Below are positions 51,806-64,000 of a DNA stretch of 64,000 nucleotides, in pieces (positions within the stretch are counted from its first letter, which is position 1; the number at the start of each line of letters is the position of its first letter). Both the position numbers and the translations under genes were made by a program. Below the pieces are notes generated by a model. That model was not told the origin of the DNA, did not search any database, and worked only from the letters and a program-made list of their open reading frames with translations. Origin of the DNA: Rikenellaceae bacterium (GTDB lineage: Bacteria > Bacteroidota > Bacteroidia > Bacteroidales > Rikenellaceae); the NCBI GenBank assembly GCA_902363575.1, contig CABJAJ010000001.1:691769-755768 (forward strand), read 5' to 3'.

Positions 51806-54018
51806 CGGCGGCGGCCCTGTTTTCCCCGGCCGGGCTGTTCGCTCCGGTCGCGCTTTTGTCGGTTGCCGGATTCGTCCGGCAGCAGAAGCTCGAAGTCGAG
51901 CTGCCGTTTCTGGAGGTCGGCCCGCCGGATGCGCACCCGCACGGCGTCGCCCAGGGTGAAACGTCGTCCGGTGCGGTGACCGTAAACCTCGTACCGCTGT
52001 TCGTCGAACTGGAAGAAATCGCCTGGTATGTCCCTCAGGAATGTCATCCCCTCGATGTGGGTCTCGTCCAGCTCGACGTACATGCCCCACTCGGTGAGGC
52101 CCGAAACGTGACCGTCGAACTCCTGTCCGAGTTTGTCCTGCATGAATTCCACCATCTTGTACTTGATCGAGGCTCGTTCGGCTTCGGCGGCCAGGATTTC
52201 GCGATCGGAGGCGTAGGCGGCGGCCTTTTCTAGCTCGGTCCGGTTCGCAGGCTTCCCCCCTTCGAGGTAGCGGGCCAGCAGCCGGTGGACCATCATGTCG
52301 GGGTAGCGGCGGATGGGCGAGGTGAAGTGGGTGTAGAACGGAAAGGCCAGCCCGTAGTGGCCGATGTTGTCGGTCGTGTAGAACGCTTTGGCCATCGAGC
52401 GCACGGCCAGCGTCGAAACGACGTTCTCCTCGTTGCGCCCTTTGACCTCGGCGAGCAGCTTGTTCATCTCCTTTGCGATTGCGCGGCCTTTGTTGGCCTT
52501 GAACTGATAGCCGAAACGGAGGATGAACGAGCGGAATTTCTCGAGCTTCTCCTCGGTCGGGGCGTCGTGTACGCGGAAGACCATCGGACGGGGGACGTTG
52601 CGGCCGCCCGATGACTTGCGGCGGGCGCAGAACTCGGCCACGCGGCGGTTGGCCAGCAGCATGAACTCCTCGATGAGCTGGTTCGACTCCTTCTGTTCCT
52701 TGAAATAGACCCCCAGCGGTTTCCCCTTTTCGTCGAGGATGAAGCGGGCTTCGGCGCGGTCGAAGCCGATCGCCCCGTTCTTAAACCGCTGTCGGCGGAG
52801 CGCCTGGGCCAGCCGGTGCAGCGAAAGCACCTCGTCGGCGTAGTCCCCCTTGCCGCTCTCGATGATCTCCTGCGCCTCGGCATAGGTGAAACGCCGGTCG
52901 GAGTGGATGACCGTGCGGCCGAACCATTCGTCGAGGATTTCCAGGTTCTCGTCGATGGTGAAGACCGCCGAGAAGCAGAGGCTCTCTTCGTGGGGCCGGA
53001 GCGAACAGAGCTCGTTGGAGAGGCGTTCGGGAAGCATCGGGACCGTGCGATCGACCAGATAGACCGAGGTGCCCCGTTCGCGGGCCTCGTTGTCGATGAT
53101 CGATCCGGGGCGTACGTAATGGGTTACGTCGGCGATATGGACGCCGACCTCCCATACCCCGTCGCGGAGCTTGCGTACCGAGAGGGCGTCGTCGAAGTCC
53201 TTTGCGTCGGCCGGGTCGATGGTGAAGGTCGTGGTTTGACGGAAATCCCGCCGCTCGGCGTAATCCCCGGCCGTAATCGTTCCCTGAATGGCTGCGGCCG
53301 CGGCTTCCACCTCCTCGTCGAAACGGTAGGGGAGGTTGAATTCGGCCAGGATGGCGTGCATCTCGGTGTCGTTTTCACCCGCCATGCCCAGCACGTCGAG
53401 CAGCTCGCCCGTGGGACTTTTCGAGCCCTGGGGCCACTCCGTGACGCGGACGACGACCTTTTGGCCGCTCGTGAGCCCGGGGTAGCGTTTGCGCGGAAGG
53501 TAGATGTCCACCGGCATCTTGCGCGAATCGACCTTCACGAAGATTTCGTGCGCCGCGACCTGTGCGACCCCGACGTAGCGGCGGTCGCTGCGGGCGATGA
53601 TGCGCAGGATCTCGCCGTCGAGCTTGCCCTGGTGGGAGGTGCGGGTGACGATGAATTCGACCCGGTCGCCGTCGAGCGCATTGGCCGAGTTGCGCTGATC
53701 GACATAGACGTCGCTGTCGAGTTCGTCCGTGCGGACGTACATCGAGCCCGTGGAGATCATCTCCACCACCCCGATATGGCGGGGAAGCTGGCGGCTGCTG
53801 AGACGGTATTTGTCCCCTTCGCACACCTCCGCGACCCCCTCGGCCGTCAGCCGGTCGAGGATTTCACGGGTCTGTGCGCGGCCGTCGGCGCTCGCTCCGC
53901 CCGAGGCGGAGGCCAGGTGGCGGAGGGTGAATTTATGGTTCGGGGATTCGCGCAGCAGATGCAGGATGAACGATGCGCGGTCGGTGGAAATGGCTGTTTT
54001 CTTTCTGTTTCTTGTCAT
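51802..54018 (-). CDS. rnr: Ribonuclease R
   Basis: The start at 54018 (MTRNRKKTAISTDRASFIL) overlaps the amidohydrolase stop (ATGA), giving 738 residues. Order: helix-turn-helix (about 10-80), cold-shock domains (85-230), RNB catalytic domain with DPADAKDFDDALS (about 267-279) and HYGLAFPFYTHFTSPIRRYPD split over its active face, then an S1 domain (FDGHVSGLTEWGMYVELDE), and a basic tail. It degrades structured RNA from the 3' end. The position between an amidohydrolase and mqnC looks opportunistic. Confidence 0.95.
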   Translation of the reverse strand: MTRNRKKTAISTDRASFILHLLRESPNHKFTLRHLASASGGASADGRAQTREILDRLTAEGVAEVCEGDKYRLSSRQLPRHIGVVEMISTGSMYVRTDELDSDVYVDQRNSANALDGDRVEFIVTRTSHQGKLDGEILRIIARSDRRYVGVAQVAAHEIFVKVDSRKMPVDIYLPRKRYPGLTSGQKVVVRVTEWPQGSKSPTGELLDVLGMAGENDTEMHAILAEFNLPYRFDEEVEAAAAAIQGTITAGDYAERRDFRQTTTFTIDPADAKDFDDALSVRKLRDGVWEVGVHIADVTHYVRPGSIIDNEARERGTSVYLVDRTVPMLPERLSNELCSLRPHEESLCFSAVFTIDENLEILDEWFGRTVIHSDRRFTYAEAQEIIESGKGDYADEVLSLHRLAQALRRQRFKNGAIGFDRAEARFILDEKGKPLGVYFKEQKESNQLIEEFMLLANRRVAEFCARRKSSGGRNVPRPMVFRVHDAPTEEKLEKFRSFILRFGYQFKANKGRAIAKEMNKLLAEVKGRNEENVVSTLAVRSMAKAFYTTDNIGHYGLAFPFYTHFTSPIRRYPDMMVHRLLARYLEGGKPANRTELEKAAAYASDREILAAEAERASIKYKMVEFMQDKLGQEFDGHVSGLTEWGMYVELDETHIEGMTFLRDIPGDFFQFDEQRYEVYGHRTGRRFTLGDAVRVRIRRADLQKRQLDFELLLPDESGNRQKRDRSEQPGRGKQGRRR

Positions 54019-55121
54019 GTTTTCGTCAATAGGCGGAGGGCCAGCTCGTGCATGAATCCGATACCGCACGCGATGGCCCCTTCGTCGGGGTTAAAAGTGG
54101 ATGTGTGGAGTTTCCCGGCCGCGGCGCCTACTCCCAATCGGTAGAAAAGGGCGGGGTAACGCTGGCCGTAGAAGCCGAAATCTTCGGCCGTCGGCCGCAG
54201 CGGCAGCGGCTCCCAGGGGATGCCGAGCCGGTCGGCGAGCTCCGTGGCGATGCGGGTCAGCCGTGCGTCGTTGGTAACGCACGGATACCCGGGCGAGATG
54301 TCGGTGATGACCGCAACGCCGTACTGCCGTGCGACCTGCTCCGCGCATGTGCGCACGGCACGGCGCGTATCGTCGCGCAGCGTCTCGTCGAACGTGCGCA
54401 TGGTACCCTCCATACGCACCTCGTCGGGAATGACATTCGTGGCTCCGGGGGCGTCGAGCCGTCCGATGGAGACGACCCGGTCGGGGTCGTTGAGGGCCGT
54501 CAGGCGCAGGGTGAGGTCGGCGGCGGCCGAAACCGTGTCGTCGATCTGACCGCGCAGGGCCCCGTGGCCGCCCCGTCCCCGGATGGTAAAGCGGAGCTCG
54601 TCGTTGGAGGCCATGTACTTCCCGGCCCGGAAACCCAGCCGGCCCGTTTCGAGCTGCGGATCGACGTGTTCGCCCACCACGGCCGCCACGTCGTACCCCC
54701 GGAACGGATCTTCGGCCAGCACGCGCGATGCGCCGCCGGGGTTGCACTCCTCGCCCGGCTGGAAAAGCCCGAAGAGCGTCCCCGGGAAGTCGGGAGCGGC
54801 GGAGAGTCTGAGGAGCACCCCGTACAGGACGGCGGCATGGAGGTCGTGGCCGCAGGCGTGCATCGTCCCCTCGTTTTCGGAGCGCCATGCTACATCGGCC
54901 GTCTCCACCAGGGGCAGGGCGTCGATGTCGGCCCTGAGCACCACGGCGCGGCGCAGGTCGCCCCGGCCGGGGATGCGGGCCAGCACGCCCGTACCGGCGA
55001 CGGGGCGGTTTTCGATGCCCAGCGCATCGAGCTGCCCGGCGATGAAACGGCTGGTTTCGTGCTCCCGGAATGAGAGCTCGGGGTGGCGGTGCAGGTGGCG
55101 GCGGAATGTTTCGGGTGTCAT
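54015..55121 (-). CDS. M20-family amidohydrolase/peptidase
   Basis: The start at 55121 (MTPETFRRHLHRHPELSFRE) gives 368 residues. Metal-site motifs are RADIDALPL and MHACGHDLH, with GEECNPGG carrying the general base Glu, as in HipO/AmhX-type N-acyl-amino acid amidohydrolases. The dimerisation domain sits at about 170-285 (RGRGGHGA). It probably releases amino acids from N-acyl or amide forms in the cytoplasm. It lies 11 bases after metF and overlaps rnr by 4 bases. Confidence 0.88.
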   Translation of the reverse strand: MTPETFRRHLHRHPELSFREHETSRFIAGQLDALGIENRPVAGTGVLARIPGRGDLRRAVVLRADIDALPLVETADVAWRSENEGTMHACGHDLHAAVLYGVLLRLSAAPDFPGTLFGLFQPGEECNPGGASRVLAEDPFRGYDVAAVVGEHVDPQLETGRLGFRAGKYMASNDELRFTIRGRGGHGALRGQIDDTVSAAADLTLRLTALNDPDRVVSIGRLDAPGATNVIPDEVRMEGTMRTFDETLRDDTRRAVRTCAEQVARQYGVAVITDISPGYPCVTNDARLTRIATELADRLGIPWEPLPLRPTAEDFGFYGQRYPALFYRLGVGAAAGKLHTSTFNPDEGAIACGIGFMHELALRLLTKT

Positions 55122-55132
55122 GGCGTCTCTGT

Positions 55133-56094
55133 TCAGAATACGGCGCGGGCGATGCGCGCGATGTTCAGCGTGCGCCCCATCGTGTAAAAGTGGATGACCG
55201 GGACGCCGCGTGCCCGCAGCTCGCGGGCCTGTGCGATCGCCCATTCGATCCCGATTTCGCGGATCGCCTGCGCGTTGTGGCGGTGACGTTCGACCTCGGA
55301 GGCGAGTTCCGGCGGGAGCGTGACGCCGAACGTGCGGGGCAGCACGTCGAGGTGGCGGTAGTCCGCCAGGGGCTTGATGCCCGGGATGATCGGCACGTCG
55401 ATGCCTGCGTCGCGGCAGCGGTCGCAGAAGTCGAAGAAACGCCGGTTGTCGAAGCACATCTGCGTGACCACATAGTCGGCCCCCGCAGCGACTTTCTCCC
55501 CGAGGCGGCGCAGGTCGCTTGCGGGGTCCGTCGCTTCGACGTGGGTTTCGGGATAGCCCGCCACGCCGATCGAAAACCGTGAGTGGTGGCACTCCGCGAC
55601 CTCGCCGTCCACGAATTCGCCCCGGTTCATGGCCGCGATCTGCCGCACCAGGTCGCAGGCGTGGGCATGGCCCTGCGGATGGGTGGTGAATGCGGTTTCG
55701 CCGGGCGCCTTGTCCCCGCGCAGGGCCAGCACGTTGTGCAGCCCCAGGAAATCCATGTCGATCAGCGCGTCCTCGATGTCGTAGCGCGACAGTCCGCCGC
55801 AGATCAGGTGCGGCACGGCCTCCACGCCGTAGCGGGTGCGGATAGCCGCCGAGATGCCCACGGTGCCGGGACGGCGGCGGGCGACGTGGCGTTCCACGCT
55901 GCCATCGGGTCGCCGGGTGTGCCGCACCACCTCGCGGTGGAAGGTCACATTGACGTAGGCCGGATCGAACTCCGCGAGCGGGTCGATGGCGGCGAACACC
56001 GCGGCCGCGCCGTCGCCCTTGAGCGGCGGCAGCAGCTCGAAGGCGAAGCGGGTCGTGCGTTCTTTCAGGGCGCGACGTATGGTGTCGGTCACGT

Positions 56095-56098
<4 letters not shown>
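55133..56098 (-). CDS. metF: Methylenetetrahydrofolate reductase
   Basis: This 321-residue enzyme has the TIM-barrel MetF features: FAFELLPPLKGDG at the start (catalytic Glu21), HLICGGLSRYDIEDAL, NVLALRGDKAPGE and TQMCFDNRRFFDF. It makes 5-methyl-THF for MetH. Its ATG overlaps the metH stop (ATGA at 56095-56098), a close pairing of the two steps of methionine synthesis. Confidence 0.95.
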
Positions 56099-59748
<3,650 letters not shown>

Positions 59749-59754
59749 GGTCGG

Positions 59755-60558
59755 TTATTCCTGTTTTTCGAGGGTAATGTGGAAAAGCTTGCTCCAATTC
59801 TTGCCCGTCACGAAGATGCGCTTGAGAGCGGGGTCGTAGGCGATGCCGTTGAGCACGTCGGTCGAGGGGGTGACCTCCTCTTCGGGCAGCAGGCCGCTCA
59901 GATCGACGATCCCCTCGACCGCTCCGGACGCGGGGTCGATGATGACGATCTGGTCGGAGGTATAGACGTTGGCCCAGATTTTACCCTCGATCCACTCCAG
60001 TTCGTTGAGCAGGCGCACCGGCTCGCCCGAGAGGGTGACGGCGATGTTGCGCTCGCGCTCAAAGGTGTCGGGGTCGAGTACCCGGATGCGGTCGGAGCCG
60101 TCGCTCATGTAGAGCCAGCGGCCGTCGGTGGTCAGTCCCCAGCCCTGCCCGGGGTAGGTGAAGCCGCCCGTCCGCCGGCCCGTCGCGGCGTCGTAAACAT
60201 GAGCCCGGTTGGAGGTCCAGGTGAGCTGATAGACTTTGCCGCCGAGCAGCGCGATCCCCTCGCCGAATTCCGAGCGGGGCAGCCGGGCCACCACTTCGCT
60301 GCGACCCGTCTCCAGGTCGGTTTTCAGCAGGCGGGAGGCCCCGTTCTGGCCCGTACCCTCCCACAGCAGGCCGTCGGCGTACTGGAGTCCCTGGGTATAG
60401 TTTTCGGGGTCGTGGGGATAGACGCGCTGCACGGCATAGGTGTAGCGGACCGGTTCGGCGGGCGCGGCCGGCTGCGTGCAGGTGCGGCGTGCGGCGCCGG
60501 GGCTTCCGCATGCGACCGCGAGCAGTCCCGTCAGCAGAATGGATAGGGTGACTTTCAT
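59755..60558 (-). CDS. Glutaminyl-peptide cyclotransferase (plant/bacterial type)
   Basis: The start at 60558 (MKVTLSILLTGLLAVACGS) gives 267 residues, with a lipobox AVAC at Cys17, so it is a lipoprotein. The beta-propeller pattern YPHDPENYTQGLQYADGLLWEGTGQ, SEFGEGIALLGGKVYQLTW, PGQGWGLTTDGRWLYMSDGSD and LNGIAYDP is the glutamine cyclotransferase signature. It converts N-terminal Gln to pyroglutamate, which protects exported proteins. It heads the run to metH with a 6-base gap; a link to methionine synthesis is not obvious. Confidence 0.9.
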   Translation of the reverse strand: MKVTLSILLTGLLAVACGSPGAARRTCTQPAAPAEPVRYTYAVQRVYPHDPENYTQGLQYADGLLWEGTGQNGASRLLKTDLETGRSEVVARLPRSEFGEGIALLGGKVYQLTWTSNRAHVYDAATGRRTGGFTYPGQGWGLTTDGRWLYMSDGSDRIRVLDPDTFERERNIAVTLSGEPVRLLNELEWIEGKIWANVYTSDQIVIIDPASGAVEGIVDLSGLLPEEEVTPSTDVLNGIAYDPALKRIFVTGKNWSKLFHITLEKQE

Positions 60559-60576
60559 TTCAAAAAAATATGCGTA

Positions 60577-60584
60577 CAAAGGTA
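60577..60584 (-). promoter_or_regulatory. -7 element of the cyclase-metH run
   Basis: Minus-strand TACCTTTG, 18 bases before the ATG. No good -33 element is seen. No SAM or cobalamin riboswitch is recognisable upstream. Confidence 0.45.
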
Positions 60585-60741
60585 CGCAAATCAATCGGCA
60601 AATCATAATCCGCAAAGGAGGAATTGTGCGGGCGGAGCGGTGTTTACGCCCGTTGGGGAAGAGCCGTCGCCCGGCCGGCGGAAGCGGCCCCGCTGCCGCA
60701 GGAGCCCGGTATGCCGCAAGGGTTAAAATAAGGAGGATGAA

Positions 60742-60773
60742 TTGGGATTTTTTGAAATATTTTCCTAACTTTG
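60742..60773 (+). promoter_or_regulatory. Promoter of the trigger factor gene
   Basis: TTG (60742-60744), 21-base spacer, TAACTTTG (60766-60773). The leader to the ATG at 60822 is about 40 bases. Confidence 0.55.
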
Positions 60774-60821
60774 CGAGCCGTTTTGCGGCATCGGATGTAT
60801 GAAACATATAAATTTCTCACT

Positions 60822-62147
60822 ATGAATATCGTAAGAGAACAACGCGAACCCCGCACCTCGCTGCTGAAAGTCACCGTGGGCGAGCAGGATTACGGCCAGG
60901 CCGTCGAGAAGGCGCTGCGCGACTACCGGCGCAAGGCCAATATCCCCGGATTCCGGCCCGGCATGGTGCCGATGGGGATTATCCGCAAGATGTACGGCAA
61001 GGGCGTGGTGGCCGAACAGTCCTATCGCGCGGCTTCCGACGCGGTCTTCGGATACCTCCAGAAGGAGGGTATCGACTATATCGGCGACGTGATTCCGTCG
61101 GACGAGCAGGGCGACTTCGATTTCGACAACCAGACCGAGTTCGAGTTCCTGTTCGAGATCGGCGAGGCCCCCGAAGTGAACCTCGAGTTCACGGCCAAGG
61201 ACAAGGTCACGTACTACACGATCAAGATCGACGAGAAGATGCACGCCGACTACCGCGCCAATTTCCTGCGTCGTTTCGGCCGCCTGATGGACGTGGACGA
61301 GGTCGCCGGCGACGAAGCGCTGAGCGTCACGCTCGACAACGGGGAGATTCGGGTCGAGGATGCCTACGTAGGGTTGATCTCCATGAGCGAGCAGGAGCGC
61401 AAACCTTTCATGGGGCAGCGCGTCGGCTTCAAGACCACGGTGAATATCGACGAGTTGTATAAGACACCGTCCCAGCGTGCCGCCGTCCTCCAAATGAAGG
61501 AGGAGGAGCTGGCCTCCGTCAAACCGCAGTTCGACCTGGAGATCGTCAAGATCCGCCGTTTCGCCGAGCCCGCGCTCGATGAGGAGTTCTTCAAGACAGC
61601 ATTCCCCGGCGGAGAGGTCACGGACGAGGCCGGATTGGACGCCTATGTGGACGAGCAGATCACCCGGGAGCTGCGCCGCGAGACCGATTACCTCTTCACG
61701 CTTCAGTTGCGCGACTACCTGCTGGCCAAAGCGAACCTCGCCATGCCGACGGAGTTCCTCAAACGCTGGCTCCACGTAATCAACGAGGGCAAGTTCACCC
61801 GCGAGGAGATCGAAAAGGATTTCGACCAGTTCCTCAAGATGTTCTCCTGGAACTACCTCCAGAAATATTTCATCAAGCAGGACAACCTGCAGGTGACTGC
61901 CGACGAAGCTGCTGCCGAGGCCCGCGCTTTCGCGCAGGCGCAGTTCGCCCAGTACGGCATGCCGACCGCTCCGGAGGAGATGCTCGCGGCATACGGTAAG
62001 AAAATTCTCGATGACAAGGAACAGAGCCAGAAAATCTACGAAAAGCTCTACGAGTCCAAAGTGGTGGAGGACGTCAAATCCAAGCTCAAGGTGACTCAGA
62101 AAGCCGTCTCTGCGGAAGATTTCGCCAAACTCGCCCGCGGGATCTGA
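60822..62147 (+). CDS. tig: Trigger factor
   Basis: The start at 60822 (MNIVREQREPRTSLLKVTVG) gives 441 residues. The ribosome-binding loop, GFRxGKxP in E. coli, is GFRPGMVP at 43-50, so the conserved Lys is Met. The middle FKBP domain is strongly diverged (about 150-240), and a helical C-terminal domain (250-430) forms the chaperone arms. It binds nascent chains at the ribosome exit. It stands before clpP and clpX, the common tig-clpP-clpX cluster. Confidence 0.9.
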   Translation: MNIVREQREPRTSLLKVTVGEQDYGQAVEKALRDYRRKANIPGFRPGMVPMGIIRKMYGKGVVAEQSYRAASDAVFGYLQKEGIDYIGDVIPSDEQGDFDFDNQTEFEFLFEIGEAPEVNLEFTAKDKVTYYTIKIDEKMHADYRANFLRRFGRLMDVDEVAGDEALSVTLDNGEIRVEDAYVGLISMSEQERKPFMGQRVGFKTTVNIDELYKTPSQRAAVLQMKEEELASVKPQFDLEIVKIRRFAEPALDEEFFKTAFPGGEVTDEAGLDAYVDEQITRELRRETDYLFTLQLRDYLLAKANLAMPTEFLKRWLHVINEGKFTREEIEKDFDQFLKMFSWNYLQKYFIKQDNLQVTADEAAAEARAFAQAQFAQYGMPTAPEEMLAAYGKKILDDKEQSQKIYEKLYESKVVEDVKSKLKVTQKAVSAEDFAKLARGI

Positions 62148-62172
62148 CCCTGGCGGAAAATGTGTTATATCC

Positions 62173-62213
62173 GAACTCTGCGGGTTTGATTTTTGCATCG
62201 GCCCGCAGAGTTC
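62173..62213 (+). terminator. Terminator after tig
   Basis: Twelve-base perfect stem GAACTCTGCGGG/CCCGCAGAGTTC with a 17-base T-rich loop, followed by TTGATTT. It separates tig from clpP. Confidence 0.55.
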
Positions 62214-62221
62214 TTGATTTG
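62190..62221 (+). promoter_or_regulatory. Possible clpP promoter overlapping the tig terminator
   Basis: TTTTTG (62190-62195) in the hairpin loop, 18-base spacer, TTGATTTG (62214-62221), one mismatch from TAnnTTTG. It lies 22 bases before the clpP ATG. Confidence 0.35.
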
Positions 62222-62243
62222 AAATAACAGTACTTCATGCGCT

Positions 62244-62918
62244 ATGTCGGAATTTGAAAAATACGCCGTGAAACATTGCGGCATCAGCAGCCTCAGGCTG
62301 CATGACTTCCACTCCATCCAGGCGGGTTACGTCTCGCCGACGATTATCGAGGAACGTCAGTTGAACATCGCCACGATGGACGTGTTCTCCCGCCTGATGA
62401 TGGATCGCATCATCTTCCTGGGCGCGCCCATTTACGACGACGCGGCCAACATCATCCAGGCGCAACTGCTGTTCCTGGAGTCGGTGGACCCGGAAAAGGA
62501 TATCCAGATCTACATCAACTCGCCGGGCGGCTCGGTGTCGGCCGGACTGGGTATCTACGACACCATGCAGCTCGTCAGCTCCGACGTAGCCACCATCTGC
62601 ACGGGCATGGCCGCCTCGATGGGAGCCGTGCTGCTCACCGCCGGCTGCAAGGGCAAGCGTTCGGCCCTGCCCCATTCGCGGGTGATGATCCATCAGCCGT
62701 TGGGCGGGGCTTCGGGACAGGCGTCGGATATCGAAATCACGGCCCGCGAAATCCTCAAGACCAAGAAGGAGCTGTACGAAATTCTGGCTGCCCACTCGGG
62801 GGTGTCGGTGAAGAAGATCGAGCGCGACGCCGACCGCGACTACTGGCTCACCGCGACCGAGGCGAAGGAGTACGGGCTGATCGACGAAGTGCTCACCAAA
62901 AGAGGAAGCGAGAAGTAA
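62244..62918 (+). CDS. clpP: ATP-dependent Clp protease proteolytic subunit
   Basis: This 224-residue serine protease has the catalytic triad S125 (GMAASMGA), H150 (HSRVMIHQP) and D199 (DRDYW). The N-terminal region to about residue 32 is longer than the mature E. coli enzyme and probably is processed. It forms two stacked heptameric rings that degrade proteins fed by ClpX. The stop codon overlaps the clpX start by one base (TAATG). Confidence 0.97.
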   Translation: MSEFEKYAVKHCGISSLRLHDFHSIQAGYVSPTIIEERQLNIATMDVFSRLMMDRIIFLGAPIYDDAANIIQAQLLFLESVDPEKDIQIYINSPGGSVSAGLGIYDTMQLVSSDVATICTGMAASMGAVLLTAGCKGKRSALPHSRVMIHQPLGGASGQASDIEITAREILKTKKELYEILAAHSGVSVKKIERDADRDYWLTATEAKEYGLIDEVLTKRGSEK

Positions 62919-64000
62919 TGGCACAGGGAAAGAATTACAATAAGGGGGGCGGCTCGCACGGCAAGCAAACCGAGGTCTGTTCGTTCTGCGGCGCCAGCCG
63001 CAGCGACGTGAGCGTGCTTTTCCAGGGCACGATAGGCGACGGCGCCCATATCTGCAACAAGTGCGTGGAGAACGCATACCGCATGTTGGTCGAAAACGAG
63101 ATGCCCGACCAGCGCGGGAAGCGATGCCGCGAGACCCCGCTCCGGATGGAGGATTTGCTCAAGCCGGCGCAGATCAAGGAGTTTCTGGATCAATACGTGA
63201 TCGGGCAGGACACGGCCAAGCGGTACATGTCCGTGGCCGTTTACAACCATTACAAGAGGCTGATGTGCGCTTCGCCCGCGCAGGACGAGGTCGAGATCGA
63301 CAAGTCGAACATCGTCATGGTCGGTCCCACGGGTACGGGCAAAACCCTGATGGCCCGCACGATCGCGCGGCTGCTCAAGGTGCCCTTCACCATCGTCGAT
63401 GCCACGGTCCTCACCGAGGCGGGCTATGTGGGTGAGGACGTCGAAAGCATCCTTTCGCGGCTGTTGCAAGTGGCCAACTACGACGTGGAGCAGGCCGAGC
63501 GGGGCATCGTTTTCATCGACGAAATCGACAAGATCGCCCGCAAGGGGGACAATCCGAGCATCACGCGCGACGTTTCGGGCGAAGGTGTGCAGCAGGCATT
63601 GCTGAAAATTCTGGAGGGTGCGGTGGTCAATGTGCCGCCGCAGGGGGGCCGCAAGCACCCCGACCAGAAGTTCATCCAGGTCAATACGCGCAACATCCTG
63701 TTCATCTGCGGCGGAGCGTTCGACGGCATCGAGAAGCGCATCGCCCAGCGGCTCAATACCCGGGCGGTGGGTTACGGTCGCCTGGGCACGGGCAGCATCG
63801 ACCGCAACAACCTGATGCAGTACGTCATGCCGCAGGACCTCAAGGCTTTCGGCCTGATCCCGGAGCTGGTGGGCCGTCTGCCGGTGCTGACCTACATGCA
63901 ACCGCTGGGGCGGGAGGCCCTGCGCTCGATCCTCACCGAGCCGCGCAATGCCATCGTCAAGCAGTACGTGCGGCTGTTCGAGATGGACGGCGTGACGCTC
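62918..64000 (+). CDS. clpX: ATP-dependent Clp protease ATP-binding subunit ClpX, C-terminus beyond window
   Basis: The gene starts at 62918 ([14 protein letters not shown]) and runs off the right edge after 361 codons. The N-terminal zinc-binding domain has C21-x2-C24 and C46-x2-C49. The AAA+ core has Walker A GPTGTGKT, Walker [11 protein letters not shown] and the GYVGEDVES pore loop region. It unfolds substrates and passes them to ClpP. It follows clpP with a one-base overlap. Confidence 0.97.
   Translation, partial: MAQGKNYNKGGGSHGKQTEVCSFCGASRSDVSVLFQGTIGDGAHICNKCVENAYRMLVENEMPDQRGKRCRETPLRMEDLLKPAQIKEFLDQYVIGQDTAKRYMSVAVYNHYKRLMCASPAQDEVEIDKSNIVMVGPTGTGKTLMARTIARLLKVPFTIVDATVLTEAGYVGEDVESILSRLLQVANYDVEQAERGIVFIDEIDKIARKGDNPSITRDVSGEGVQQALLKILEGAVVNVPPQGGRKHPDQKFIQVNTRNILFICGGAFDGIEKRIAQRLNTRAVGYGRLGTGSIDRNNLMQYVMPQDLKAFGLIPELVGRLPVLTYMQPLGREALRSILTEPRNAIVKQYVRLFEMDGVTL

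Noticed and set aside
59749..60600. SAM or cobalamin riboswitch before the metH run
   Set aside because: metH follows the cyclase gene by 6 bases, and the cyclase leader is too short for a riboswitch.

Overview
The window looks like chromosomal DNA of a GC-rich member of the Bacteroidales, most like Alistipes/Rikenellaceae. Evidence: at least ten promoters of the Bacteroidetes type (TTTG or TTG, 19-21 bases, TAnnTTTG), almost no Shine-Dalgarno sequences, a seven-gene V-type ATPase operon with a DUF2764 gene, DUF4301 and BACON/BspA-type lipoprotein genes, and menaquinone synthesis by the futalosine route (mqnC). Genus assignment is inference. Layout: (1) 1-9806 is an AT-rich defence island. 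On the minus strand it holds a small XRE regulator, a PAPS-reductase-like BrxP, a 148-residue protein resembling the DNA phosphorothioate-binding domain, a BrxC-type ATPase and PglZ (cut by the left edge). This gene set matches type 4 BREX. A divergent Mrr-type restriction gene faces it. (2) 9927-17739 is GC-rich core DNA: dinB, an HU gene, a PepSY-like secreted protein, a hotdog thioesterase, an MscS channel, a 2-hydroxyacid dehydrogenase, an AspT-type transporter and a YbaN protein. (3) 17974-23653 is a five-gene MacAB-TolC-like efflux operon with a strong promoter and an adjacent 23-base palindrome. (4) 24030-28828 is an amino-acid fermentation operon (iorA, iorB, aminotransferase, CoA-transferase). 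(5) 28829-33584 is accessory: degenerate repeats, a small membrane protein, then an approximately 3-kb AT-rich insert with two genes and pseudogene scraps, bounded by a copy of the 3' end of the tRNA-Arg gene and by that tRNA itself. (6) 33585-42695 is core metabolism and repair: coaD-lpxD-ruvC-tlpA, murB-tilS-holA-(lysine-free class IV aminotransferase homologue), and a DUF4301 gene. (7) 42917-50396 is the V-type ATPase operon; its proteolipid keeps the residues that bind Na+ in Enterococcus hirae NtpK. (8) 50687-60558 is a minus-strand run: glutaminyl cyclase, metH, metF, M20 amidohydrolase, rnr and mqnC, with 4-base overlaps at three junctions. (9) 60822 to the right edge is the tig-clpP-clpX proteostasis cluster, with clpX cut by the edge. 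The most interesting items are the type 4 BREX locus with a stand-alone sulfur-binding-domain-like gene, the tRNA-Arg-bounded insert, the aminotransferase homologue with no lysine at all, and a candidate small RNA between the HU and PepSY genes.
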